Shown here in pieces: positions 8,185 through 16,925 of a stretch of DNA of 25,000 nucleotides. This DNA comes from Botryococcus braunii. Its lineage: Eukaryota; Chlorophyta; Trebouxiophyceae. The stretch lies in assembly GCA_002005505.1 (NCBI GenBank), contig KV908460.1, positions 145,001-170,000 of the forward strand. Direction: 5' to 3'. The stretch's first letter is position 1. Every line of letters begins with the position of its first letter. The position numbers were made by a program, and so were the translations under genes. Under the pieces are notes generated by a model. The model ran no database searches, was not told where the DNA came from, and saw only the letters and a program-made list of their open reading frames with translations.

Positions 8185-10806
8185 ATGGATGCCACTTGCT
8201 TGCATGTTTTGCACTCTCTTGTGGCCTCCAATTTGGGAAAGGAAGGGGTGAACCTTGTGGTGCCAAATGTTAGGAAGGCTGAATCTGAGATTTCCAAGTT
8301 TTTATGGGAACAAAGGTGCAACCCGTCCCTCACTTGTTGTTTCATTGTGGGAAGGAAAACTTGGAAAAGTAAGAGTCTCTATGCTCACCGTATGCAAGGA
8401 AGGATTGTGGAAGTGTGTTCAGGAAGGAAGGGACAGGCGGTGGACATGAATGGTCAAACTAGTGTATACCCATTCTCTTTTGTATGTTGTGTGGTTCCCC
8501 CAAGACCCACACTCACCATGGGAAGTGTTACTACTGACTCTCCGCTAGCTATGACCTTTCCGGCGAATGTTAAGGGGAAAATCCTTTCAGTGTTGTTTGA
8601 TAGTGGGGCATCTCATTCGTTTATTAAAAGTGATACTTTGCAAGGGCTAGGGGTGCGATACAAACCCGCATGCATATCCGTGACTCTTGCTGATGGAAGT
8701 GTGTCCGATACGAAAGGAACGGTAGATGTGTCGTTTACACTCAAGCCTGGTATAACTTCCCGTCACAACTTCATTGTAAGCCCTGCCATGATTGATGGGG
8801 TAGACATGATTTTGGGGCAGGACTGGATGGAAGAAAGAGGAGTCTCAATTGATTTTTGTGTAAAGGCTGCTCAATTTAGACATAATGGGAAGTGGGTCAC
8901 CCTAAAACACGCAAATTCATCGTTGCCAGTGGGGCCAAAACTTGTTTGGGGTTTACAAGCACAAGAGAGGAAGGAAGGAAGGAAGGATAGGAATGGAAAA
9001 GGATGGAAGGGACAAGATGTTTGGAAGGTTTGTTTGTATACTGTGCTTGTGAATGAGCAGGCTGAACTGGTGGACATCACCGGGGAGGACGCCTCAAGTG
9101 AGGCCGACTTGGCGGACACCGACAAATCTATGGACGACACCCCCGTCGTCACAAAACCCCCCAGTAGTACCGGTATGACTTTCACTCATCAAATAAATGA
9201 CATGTTGGAAGGCAAGCCACAGGCCCTGAAAGACTTGTTACTTGCAAATGAGGACTTGTTTGCAAAACAACTCCCGGGGTTACCCCCGGAGCGGGAAGTG
9301 TTTCACACAATAAATTTGGAAGAAGGACATCGGCCCCCCAATAGGCCCGCGTACCGTCTTGCTCCAAGTGAGCTTGCGGAATGCGAAAAAACGGTTGATG
9401 AGTTGTTAAAATTGGGATTGATCAGGCCAAGTTGCTCACCATTTGCATCACCTGTTTTGTTTGTTAGAAAGAAGGATGGAAGTTTGCGTATGGTAATAGA
9501 CTACCGTCCCCTGAATAAAATTACCATCTCGGATAGGTACCCTCTCCCCAGAATTGACGATCTGTTGGATAGGCTTAAGGGAGCCAAGGTGTTTTCGAGC
9601 TTGGACTTGTTGTCTGGGTACCATCAAGTGCGACTTCGCAAGGAGGATGTGCCTAAAACTGCCTTCAGGACCCCTTTTGGCTTGTACGAATTTCTTGTAC
9701 TTCCCTTTGGTTTGACCAACGCGCCCGCGACATTTCAACGGCTTATGAATGAGGTTTTTCACGACTTTATAAGGGAAGGCTTTTTGGTTGTATACTTGGA
9801 TGATGTGCTCATTTATAGCAAAACGGAAGAGGAACACCTTCTGCAGTTGGACAGAGTTTTCACCCGTCTACGCGAACATCAACTCCTGGCAAAACTTGTC
9901 AAATGCTCTTTCTTTGAGAAACAATTGAAATACTTGGGACACATCATTGGGGAAAATGGGTTGGAAGTGGATATGGATAAAGTCAAGGTGGTGCAGGAGT
10001 GGCCTACGCCCACAAACGTAACGGAAGTTAGGAGGTTTCTTGGGTTGTCTAATTACTTTCGAAAGTTTATTCAGAACTACAGTATCCTGGCAACCCCATT
10101 GACAGCTCTCTCTGGGGCAAAAGCACCTTGGAAGTGGGGACAGGAACAACAGGAAGCATTTGACAACATAAAGGAAGCTTTGGTAAGTGCCCCTATCTTA
10201 ACACTCCCGGACGTACGTCGGCCATTTAAGGTAGTGTGCGATGCATGCGATTACGGCGTGGGATCTGTGCTATTTCAAGATGGGAAGGTTTGTGCGTATT
10301 TCAGTAAAAAGTTGGGAGCAAGCGAGAGGAACTACAGTGCCACGGAACGGGAGTTATTGGCTGTAGTGTATGCTCTCACGGAATGGAGATGTTATTTGTT
10401 AGGTAAGCCAGTAACGGTGGTGACGGATCACAAGTGCAACACCTTCTTGGGTCAACAGGTGGGGCTTAGTCCTCGGAGGGCTCGGTGGGCCGAGCGCCTG
10501 CAGGAGTTTGAGATTGAATGGGTATGGGAACCGGGCAAGACCAACATTGCGGATCCGCTCTCCAGGTGTCACTCAACACCCTGGACCTGGGGGGAGGGAC
10601 AATGGGGCTGCTGTGGCCGGGGCTGCCCTCCGGCGCAAGCGTCGGCGCACCAGTCCGGACTCCCTCACCCCCTCCAGCCGGGATGTCGAGGGTACCCTCA
10701 CAGCTCGGGCCCGCAAGGTCCCCAAGGTCACGCTCCCGGGGCCCGCTCACGAGACCCCAAGCTCCCTCGGCACGATGGAGCAAATCGGGTTGGCCAGCCC
10801 GAGTGA
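8185..10806 (+). CDS. pol: pol of element B, PR-RT-RNase H part
   Basis: Starts at an ATG in strong context (GCCATGG). About 100 N-terminal residues have no recognised domain. Retropepsin follows with FDSGAS (Asp 139) and ILGQDWM. The RT domain (about 380-610) carries [38 protein letters not shown] and the catalytic YLDD at 537-540. RNase H has VCDACDYGVGSVLF (Asp 686), TERELLAVVYAL, VTDHKCN and NIADPLSR. Meaningful coding in this frame ends near 10566, just after DPLSR. The frame stays open to TGA 10804-10806 only because the region is GC-rich. Integrase continues in the +1 frame. All RT and RNase H catalytic residues are present. Confidence 0.93.
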   Translation: MDATCLHVLHSLVASNLGKEGVNLVVPNVRKAESEISKFLWEQRCNPSLTCCFIVGRKTWKSKSLYAHRMQGRIVEVCSGRKGQAVDMNGQTSVYPFSFVCCVVPPRPTLTMGSVTTDSPLAMTFPANVKGKILSVLFDSGASHSFIKSDTLQGLGVRYKPACISVTLADGSVSDTKGTVDVSFTLKPGITSRHNFIVSPAMIDGVDMILGQDWMEERGVSIDFCVKAAQFRHNGKWVTLKHANSSLPVGPKLVWGLQAQERKEGRKDRNGKGWKGQDVWKVCLYTVLVNEQAELVDITGEDASSEADLADTDKSMDDTPVVTKPPSSTGMTFTHQINDMLEGKPQALKDLLLANEDLFAKQLPGLPPEREVFHTINLEEGHRPPNRPAYRLAPSELAECEKTVDELLKLGLIRPSCSPFASPVLFVRKKDGSLRMVIDYRPLNKITISDRYPLPRIDDLLDRLKGAKVFSSLDLLSGYHQVRLRKEDVPKTAFRTPFGLYEFLVLPFGLTNAPATFQRLMNEVFHDFIREGFLVVYLDDVLIYSKTEEEHLLQLDRVFTRLREHQLLAKLVKCSFFEKQLKYLGHIIGENGLEVDMDKVKVVQEWPTPTNVTEVRRFLGLSNYFRKFIQNYSILATPLTALSGAKAPWKWGQEQQEAFDNIKEALVSAPILTLPDVRRPFKVVCDACDYGVGSVLFQDGKVCAYFSKKLGASERNYSATERELLAVVYALTEWRCYLLGKPVTVVTDHKCNTFLGQQVGLSPRRARWAERLQEFEIEWVWEPGKTNIADPLSRCHSTPWTWGEGQWGCCGRGCPPAQASAHQSGLPHPLQPGCRGYPHSSGPQGPQGHAPGARSRDPKLPRHDGANRVGQPE

Positions 10807-12367
10807 GCTTACCCGCGAGACCGATGGGTACGAATCCCTACTTGGCAAACTTGAGAAGGCTTACACATACGATCCGTGGTTGGCAGCGCGTGCGAATAGA
10901 AGGAAGGTTAGTCTAAAGGGAGGCTTTTGGGAGAGGAATGGACGGAAATATGTTCCTGCATTGTTTGAGGAAAGGAAAGATGGGGAACTTGTCGTGGAGA
11001 ACCTACGACGTGGAATTTTGGAAGCTTTACATGATCCACCTCATGTTGGTCACCCTGGAGTAACTCGCATGTACGAGCTTGTAACAAGGGAATGGTATTG
11101 GCCGGGAATGTATGAGGATGTCAAAGCCTATGTTGCTCATTGTGACTCTTGTCAACGAGTCAAGGCTCGGAATACTTTGCCTGCTGGTCTTCTTCACCCC
11201 TTACAAATACCGGCAAGGAAGTGGCAAAGTGTGTCTATGGACTTTATTACTAACCTCCCAAAGACCCCAAGTGGACATGATGCGATTTGGGTTGTTGTGG
11301 ATAGGCTTAGCAAGTGTGCTCATTTTGCTGCTACAACCATGAATGCTGATGCTTATACTGTAGCACAATTGCTAAGGACACGGGTGTGGATGTATCATGG
11401 GTATCCGGAGGAAATTGTTTCTGATCGGGATCCCCGCTTTGTGAGTAAGTTTATGAAGGCATTACATGAACTTACGGGATGTCGACCTGCCCTTTCAACT
11501 GCTTTCCATCCTCAAACGGATGGTCAAACCGAAAGGACAAACCGCATCTTGGGAGATTATCTGAAACACTATGTGGCGGATCATGGGAAGGACTGGGATA
11601 GTTACTTGCCTGAAGCAGAATTCGCATATAACAACGCATGGCAAACCTCAATAAACACCACACCCTTTCGGCTCACGTATGGCCAAGATCCAAACGTGCC
11701 GTTTGCGAATGGCCACTTGGGCAAAACTGGAATTGGGAATGCGGATGACTTTGTGCGGAAGATGGGCTCAGACATCCGACGGGCACAAAAGTTTTTGGCT
11801 GCAGCCCAAGACCGTCAGGCCGCCTATGCGAATAGGCGCCGTAGCAATGTCACCTTCGCCACCGGTGACTTCGTGCTGGTGGACCGGGACTTCTTTGCAG
11901 TGCACCGCAAACTTCCACACAAGTTTGCGCCTCGCCGCGTGGGGCCCTTCAAGGTCCTTGACTCTCCCGGTCCCAATGCTTACCGTCTGGACTTCCCCGA
12001 CGGCTACGACCACTACCACCCCGTAGTCAATGTGAATTTCCTCACCCTCTACCGCACTGCAGAGGGCGCCCGCGTGCGCACGCCGCCGCCACCCCCGCAT
12101 CTCGTCAACAATCACATTGAGTATGAGGTTGAGACCATTCTGGATCACAAGCCGCGCACCGATGACCGCGGCCGTGCTCTGTACGACCCGGACGGGTCCC
12201 CTCATCTGCAATATCTCGTCCGCTGGAAGGGCCACGATCCCAGCGAGGACAGTTGGGAGCCACTCAACCATTTCACGCGTTGCCACAAGAAAGTGGAAGA
12301 ATACAGAGAGAGTCACGGGCTCCCGCCATTGCCTCCCAAGGGCACGACTCCTAGGGTCCACCCTTAG
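10508..12367 (+). CDS. integrase and chromodomain of element B (+1 frame of pol)
   Basis: This is the integration enzyme of element B, in the +1 frame relative to RT. The frame is open from before 10508, but the first ATG is only at 10775, so it is probably expressed as part of Pol. It holds a linker with ALRRKRRRTS, then a complete HHCC zinc domain (His 175, His 182, Cys 212, Cys 215 counted from 10508). The DDE core has Asp 245 in VSMDFITNLP, Asp 306 in VSDRDPRF and Glu 342 in QTERTNR. The second Asp and Glu are exactly 35 residues apart. A GPF module (RRVGPFKVLD) follows, then a chromodomain from about 538 (EYEVETIL ... YLVRWKGHDPSEDSWEP). The chromodomain probably directs insertion to marked chromatin. 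It carries an insert of roughly 15 residues after the first strand. Confidence 0.92.
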   Translation: MRLNGYGNRARPTLRIRSPGVTQHPGPGGRDNGAAVAGAALRRKRRRTSPDSLTPSSRDVEGTLTARARKVPKVTLPGPAHETPSSLGTMEQIGLASPSELTRETDGYESLLGKLEKAYTYDPWLAARANRRKVSLKGGFWERNGRKYVPALFEERKDGELVVENLRRGILEALHDPPHVGHPGVTRMYELVTREWYWPGMYEDVKAYVAHCDSCQRVKARNTLPAGLLHPLQIPARKWQSVSMDFITNLPKTPSGHDAIWVVVDRLSKCAHFAATTMNADAYTVAQLLRTRVWMYHGYPEEIVSDRDPRFVSKFMKALHELTGCRPALSTAFHPQTDGQTERTNRILGDYLKHYVADHGKDWDSYLPEAEFAYNNAWQTSINTTPFRLTYGQDPNVPFANGHLGKTGIGNADDFVRKMGSDIRRAQKFLAAAQDRQAAYANRRRSNVTFATGDFVLVDRDFFAVHRKLPHKFAPRRVGPFKVLDSPGPNAYRLDFPDGYDHYHPVVNVNFLTLYRTAEGARVRTPPPPPHLVNNHIEYEVETILDHKPRTDDRGRALYDPDGSPHLQYLVRWKGHDPSEDSWEPLNHFTRCHKKVEEYRESHGLPPLPPKGTTPRVHP

Positions 12368-12912
12368 GGTCCCGTCGACCGGTTGGCCCTCCTTGGAGGG
12401 GTCTCTCTGTATGGCCATATGGACTTTGGATAGGCTAGGGTAAGGCTGCCTTACCCGGTAGGGTTGACCATGGGTCCCTTACCTGGATAGATTTTTGTGC
12501 ACATTAGGTGTATGTCCTTTTCACTTCACTACCACACCTGATCAATATGGTGCAATACTGGCGTAATACTGGACTATATGTGGAAATTGGACTCCCCTTG
12601 GACTCTGGACTTTTGGACATCTGGACTTTTAGCTCTGCCCTTGTGTCTCATTTTGGCTGTTCATCATGTGGACTTTCGTTTTTCTTTCAGTGTTTTGTCT
12701 TTTGTTCTGTTAGTCATGCCTGATCCTTGTTGTTATTGCATTATGGTGGGGACCCCGATACGCAGCATTCGGCTGGGGTCTGGCAACACGGGAGGCGGGT
12801 TGCCCGTAGGTCTAAGTCTGAGTCTCCGCATGTTGGAAGGTCTTTCTGTTCCTTTGTTTGCCTTGTCTGTTTGTTGTTGCGCTCTGCCTTCTGCGCGGGG
12901 ACGCACAGGAAT
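12368..12912 (+). other. 3' untranslated region of element B
   Basis: 545 bp between the pol stop and the polypurine tract with no convincing frame. It contains short repeated pieces (TGGACTCTGGAC, TGGACATCTGGAC) and T-rich stretches. It probably carries 3' processing or packaging signals, but none can be named. Confidence 0.5.
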
Positions 12913-12925
12913 AAGGGGGGGAGTA
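12913..12925 (+). other. Polypurine tract of element B
   Basis: AAGGGGGGGAGTA ends directly at the 3' LTR. This is the standard primer for plus-strand DNA synthesis in LTR retroelements. Confidence 0.85.
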
Positions 12926-13374
12926 TGTAGTGAGGTGCCGCGTCAGCGTGACGCGTCTCACGTAGGATGTGCGCGTAGTTCATGTTTCTTCGTGCCCTTT
13001 GGGATACGAGTAGATCTCGTTGTCCTTGTGTGTAGGAAAATGACTGTAATATCCTAGTGGGTCTCCTCTCGTCATCCATATCGTTATGCTCGCGAGAGCA
13101 TCTCGTAGAGGGACGACGTAGCCGGATCCGCGCATAGGTGGACTAGGAACTCGGGTGGCGATCATTGTCTTTGGGTTTGCTGCTACGAGAGAGACATCTA
13201 GCATTATCTACATTGTTCATTATATATTGTTCTTTGGAGACTCGGACGACCTGCGTGAGGAGGGCTGCGAACTTGTAACGGATTGGAACTTCGATTTCTA
13301 CCTTCGGTGTCACCCTTGCCTGAAACCCTTGCTTAGCTGTTATAAATCTTAGTTACACGTCTCACTTCGTTAAA
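12926..13374 (+). repeat. 3' LTR of element B
   Basis: 449 bp, identical by eye to 6437-6885. It is followed directly by the right target duplication TGTTG. The last A plus the duplication happen to create an ATG in frame with the resumed integrase of A. Confidence 0.95.
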
Positions 13375-13379
13375 TGTTG
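13375..13379. repeat. Target-site duplication of element B, right (TGTTG)
   Basis: Second copy of the 5-bp duplication. Removing 6437-13379 restores the reading frame of pol A. Confidence 0.9.
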
Positions 13380-14543
13380 TCTGCCGTACGTCGGTACTGC
13401 AGAGAGTCCACTAGCTGTCAACGGATGAAGGGGACTAGCAAAGTACCTTTTGGATTGTTGCAGCCCTTGCCTGTACCAGAGTCGCCTTGGGAAAGTGTTT
13501 CTTTGGATCTGGTGACAGACCTGCCATTGTGCTGTGGACATGACTCCATCGTAGTCTTTGTCGATCGTTTGACCAAGTTGATTGTCTTAGCGCCTTGTTC
13601 TAAAACTGTGAATGCACCTCAGTTGGCTCAGATCTTCATTGACACAGTATTTAGACGGTTTGGCATGCCTACTTCCCTTGTATCTGACAGAGACCCTAGG
13701 TTTACTAGTCATTTTTGGAAGGCATTCATGTCGTTACTCGGCACGCAACTGAATATGTCTACTGCGTACCACCCTCAGACCGACGGTCAGACTGAGAGGG
13801 CTAATAGGACCGTTGAAGACATGCTGAGAGGGTTTGTGGGTCCCAGGCAAGATGATTGGTGCAAGTATTTGGCCATTGTGGAATTCGCTTACAATAATTC
13901 AGTACAGGCCACTACTCAGCATAGCCCCTTTTTCCTGAACCATGGCAGAAACCCTCTTACGCCTTTGTCCACTGCTGTTCCTACGCGCTCGTCGGTGCCC
14001 GCCGTTGCTGAATATGTGGGGGACTTGCAGAAGGCTTTGCATAGTGCCAAATCTAATATTTCATCTTCCCAACAGCGCCAGAAATACTATGCTGACAGGA
14101 AGAGGAGGGATCATCCTTTCCAGGTTGGAGATTCAGTGTTGTTGGCTGTGCGCCAAAACCAGCTCCCCCCTGGGTTGTCCTCTAAGCTATCAGCTAAGTA
14201 TATGGGCCCCTTCTGTATCTTGGAAGCTGTAGGTGTGAATGCATTTAAGCTGGAATTGCCTGCTGATTTTAGGATTCACCCTGTTTTTCATGTGTCTCAA
14301 TTGAAGCCATACGTATCGTCCACTAACCCTACTGCAGAACCTACAAACCCTGGTCCTTTGTATACAGGCAGACAAGGAGATTACTATGAAGTGGAGACCA
14401 TCCTGGGCAAGAGGAAATTTGGACGCTCTTGGCGCTTTCTTGTGAAATGGAAAGGCTGGTCAGATCATGATAATTCCTGGGAGGCGCTTCGGAATGTCAG
14501 GCACCTGACAGACCTTATCGCGGCTGCGCCAGTACTGCCATGA
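13380..14543 (+). pseudogene. pol: pol of element A, 3' part (integrase and chromodomain)
   Basis: This is the rest of the integrase cut by element B. It begins within the zinc-binding domain. The expected CxxC reads S-T-S-C (STSCQR), so the first zinc-ligand Cys is Ser (TCC at 13407). The DDE core is complete: Asp in VSLDLVTDLP, Asp in VSDRDPRF, and Glu in QTERANR 35 residues later. A GPF module lies near 14205 (KYMGPFCILE), then PVFHVSQLKPYV, and a compact chromodomain from about 14382 (YYEVETIL ... FLVKWKGWSDHDNSWE). It ends with TGA 14541-14543. The frame upstream reaches an ATG at 13374 made from LTR B and the target duplication. Translation from that ATG would give a truncated integrase lacking the His pair. 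Confidence 0.93.
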
Positions 14544-15116
14544 CCTTGCTGGAGCAATGATTTCCTCTTGGCAGCCTGGATCTTCGCCGCATGGGTCTCT
14601 GTACTGCGGCTGCGCTTAGACTTGGGAGGGTGGGTTCTGGGTTGGGAGGGTTTGGGGCTGGGAGGGTACTCCTTATGGTGTTTGTGCCTTGCAATTAGGC
14701 TCTGTGGACCCTCTTTCAAAAAGCAGTACAACACACAGTACAGCATAAGGTACACTGTACCTTATTTTTCTGGCTTACTGTTCTACTGTACTTGGGTTGA
14801 ATGATGGGGGGGGAGTAATATGGATTGGGAGCCATGCCCCTTGGAATCAACTTATAGTGGTGGACAGTTCTTCCCTAGATGCGACTTTCTATTGGAAGGG
14901 AAGGCCCTTAAAGGCCATCTTCTGTGCTACTGGAGGGAATTGTTCCTCTTTTCCCTGCCCGGAGTATCTTCCAATGTCTTGTTTCTCTGCAACTTGTAAT
15001 TGACCCGATGTGTGTGGGTTAATTGCGCAAGATCGGAAGGGTTTCCTTTGCCTTTTTGATCTATCTTCATGATCTGCGTTTCATGAAGAAGGGCCCTTGC
15101 CCGTCATCTTCATTCC
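14544..15116 (+). other. 3' untranslated region of element A
   Basis: 573 bp without a convincing frame. It contains a G-rich cluster (14623-14667), a perfect 10-bp hairpin (ATAAGGTACA/TGTACCTTAT, about 14744-14764), and an internal purine tract at about 14806-14818 that resembles the polypurine tract of element B. Confidence 0.5.
14623..14667 (+). other. G-run cluster, possible G-quadruplex
   Basis: About nine runs of three or more G with short loops begin GGGAGGGTGGGTTCTGGG, which fits the G3N1-7 quadruplex rule. It lies on the RNA-like strand of element A after the pol stop. Confidence 0.6.
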
Positions 15117-15129
15117 AAGGGGGAGGGAA
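15117..15129 (+). other. Polypurine tract of element A
   Basis: AAGGGGGAGGGAA abuts the 3' LTR and is the expected plus-strand primer. Confidence 0.85.
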
Positions 15130-15360
15130 TGTAAAGACAACCATTACCTTGTACTTCATATGCGTGCATGGAGAGATCCCGTACCGTTCTCTCTGGTTTT
15201 CATATATATATACTTAAGATGAACGCGTACATTCTATAATTGGCCGCTCTGCGTCGCATTTAAGACGAGAACTTCACGCATTGTAATCAGTCGCTATCTT
15301 CGTCTTCATGAACGGATCTCTTTGCCTCAGTCAAATACTCTTCCGCTGATTGCCATAACA
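15130..15360 (+). repeat. 3' LTR of element A
   Basis: 231 bp, TGTAAAG...ATAACA. It matches 2327-2552 except for two substitutions, a four-base ATAT gain in the TATATA tract, and one extra A. It is followed by TGCTA. Confidence 0.95.
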
Positions 15361-15365
15361 TGCTA
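15361..15365. repeat. Target-site duplication of element A, right (TGCTA)
   Basis: Second copy of the 5-bp duplication. Homology to repeat R resumes immediately after it. Confidence 0.9.
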
Positions 15366-15575
15366 GGTATCGTGTATTGCGAGGACCATTGAACTTATGA
15401 GTACAAGCTTGACCCTTCTGAGTCTCTCATCGACCTGGTAAATCCTCTGTGTCATATATTCATCTGACTCTTAAATCTGACATGCAAATATGTGCTCACG
15501 AAGATTTTGATACTACAAGGTATAAATATGAAACGTTCAGTTTCTATGTCTCTCGAGAACCATCACAAAAGTCCC
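15366..15575. repeat. Dispersed repeat R, copy 2, right part
   Basis: Matches about 1470-1640 of copy 1: GCGAGGA, TTGACCCTT against TTAACCCTT, AATCCTC, TTCATCTGAC, CACGAAGA, CGTTCAGTTTCTATG, TCTCTCGAGAACC. It completes the repeat that element A split. Confidence 0.75.
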
Positions 15576-16015
15576 TATAGGGATTTTGTGTTATTGTCTA
15601 TTCTCTATAGGCACTCCCTATAGGGACTCGACAGTACTGGCTACTCTGTCTATTCACAATGCACCTGATCAGTTCCAAGTGATCACCTCATGAGTTACAT
15701 CTCATTGCCCTTGAGGGCATCGTATTCATAAACATACGACGCTCCTGTCAACATATCTACCAGCCGATATGGCCTACTAGCTGTTGTGCATGGTGTAATA
15801 ATTCTTACGGTAGTCAACGTTAATTAACGTCTGGTTATAACCAGACCAACCGCTTCACCCCTTTCCTTATACCAGGATCCAGCTGGTAGTATTCCTGCAG
15901 GTAATATTCGGGAATATACCCTTCTCTTCCTCGCGAGTACGCAGCTGTCGAGCCTCGAGGGAGCTCCTGCCAAAAAGCCTTCTGCCATAATTGGCTCCAA
16001 CACAATCAACGCAAT
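15576..16015. other. Intergenic DNA rich in short palindromes
   Basis: No gene seen. There are many short inverted repeats, for example TCCCTATAGGGA twice, TGATCAG...TGATCAC, TTGCCCTTGAGGGCA, ACGTTAATTAACGT and TCTGGTTATAACCAGA. GACAGTACT near 15635, followed by TGTCTATTCACAATGCACC, recalls the arms of the palindrome at 1649-1730. The R repeat may therefore normally end in such sequence. Confidence 0.45.
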
Positions 16016-16447
16016 TGGCCCATTAGTGGGCTAACTAAGGCACACTAATGGGCGCCAACGTTAAGGTAATCAAATTATACGTTCACAGATGTCTTCGGTA
16101 AATTATTCTATTTTGATGGATCCTTCCGTTGACACTGAAAAAAGGCTCCTGGTCACACACTTAGTTGAATCTCGTCGAACTCTGCAGCTTTCCTGTATAG
16201 CAGTACTGCTATTGCATATAAATGCAAAATAACGCGCCGAGACCTGTGTTCCGCTGTGGTTCAATCTGAAGCCCACTTCCTGAGCGGCTGGGAATATATA
16301 TTAATACGGGATTAGGGTTTAGGGATTACGGGATTGAGGGGTTAATCCCTTAACCCTAATCCTTATTGTACTTCTGACAAAAATCCTGACAGATTCTAAA
16401 AAGGTATAGCATTAGGGCTTTCACTTCTGAAACCCTGAAATACTAGG
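16016..16447. repeat. Diverged tandem duplication, copy 1
   Basis: Shares with 16448-16925 an ordered series of matches: CCAACG, GTAATCAA, GGATC, CTCCTGGTCACAC, GTCTCGTC-like, AACTCTGCAG, CTGTA...GTACTGCTA, CGCGCCGA, CAATCTGAA-like, TTCCTGA, GGGATTGAGGGGT, CCCTAATCCTT, GACAAAAAT and GCATTAGGGCTTT. At 16309-16362 it holds a hairpin with 20-bp arms made of telomere-like GGATTAGGGTTTAGGGATTA. No coding capacity is evident. Confidence 0.7.
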
Positions 16448-16925
16448 AGGCCCACTAATTATAATGGGCTCCAACGCTAACGTAATCAACTATATATAAT
16501 TATATAAATCCACGGATATCTTGGTGAGGTAAAACTATCTTGTTGGATCTTTTTTATAACACTATTTTGAAGGAAGGTTCCTGGTCACACTCTTGGTTGG
16601 GTCTCGTCTAACTCTAGAGAGAAGAGTGAATATATCAGTCTCAGGCCCTACGGGTCTCTGCCAACTCTGCAGATTTGCTGTAAAGCTGTACTGCTAGTGC
16701 ATGTACGCGCCGATACGTGTGCTCCACGGTGGTACAATCTCAATCCCAGTTCCTGATCGACTGGGGATACGAGATAAGGGGTTCAGGTTTAAGGGATTGA
16801 GGGGTCAAACCCTAAACCCTAATCCTTGTATAATGGGTACAATACATTGTACCCATGACAAAAATGACTGCCAGGAAGACGTTGCATTAGGGCTTTAGAA
16901 ATGAATTCACTTCAGAACCCCTTGT
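16448..16925. repeat. Diverged tandem duplication, copy 2
   Basis: Second copy of the preceding block, with about 45 bp of extra sequence around 16615-16660. Its telomere-like hairpin is at about 16777-16825 and contains AAACCCTAAACCCTAA, two plant-type telomere units. GGGTACAATACATTGTACCC follows as a separate short palindrome. Confidence 0.7.

Larger units (their letters stand above)
6437..13374 (+). mobile_element. Element B: Ty3/gypsy chromovirus nested in pol of A
   Basis: A complete 6.9-kb LTR retrotransposon in the same orientation as its host element. It has identical-looking 449-bp LTRs, a Met-tRNA primer site, gag, pol (PR-RT-RNase H-IN-chromodomain) and a polypurine tract. The identical LTRs and 5-bp target duplication indicate a very recent insertion. 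Its protein sequences differ strongly from those of A, so the two belong to separate chromovirus lineages and B is not a copy of A. All catalytic motifs are present. Expression needs a frame change between gag and pol and another in the RNase H-IN linker. Confidence 0.96.
2327..15360 (+). mobile_element. Element A: Ty3/gypsy chromovirus, interrupted by element B
   Basis: This is a full-length LTR retrotransposon with a 5' LTR, Met-tRNA primer site, gag with zinc knuckle, an extra ORF, and pol. Pol carries protease, reverse transcriptase, RNase H, integrase and chromodomain. A polypurine tract and 3' LTR follow. The domain order (integrase after RNase H) places it in Ty3/gypsy (Metaviridae), and the C-terminal chromodomain makes it a chromovirus. 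Without the nested element and its duplicated target it would be about 6.1 kb. The LTRs differ by two substitutions and two small indels, so the insertion is recent but older than B. It cannot be autonomous now: gag has a frame break, integrase is split, and one zinc-ligand Cys is Ser. Confidence 0.95.
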
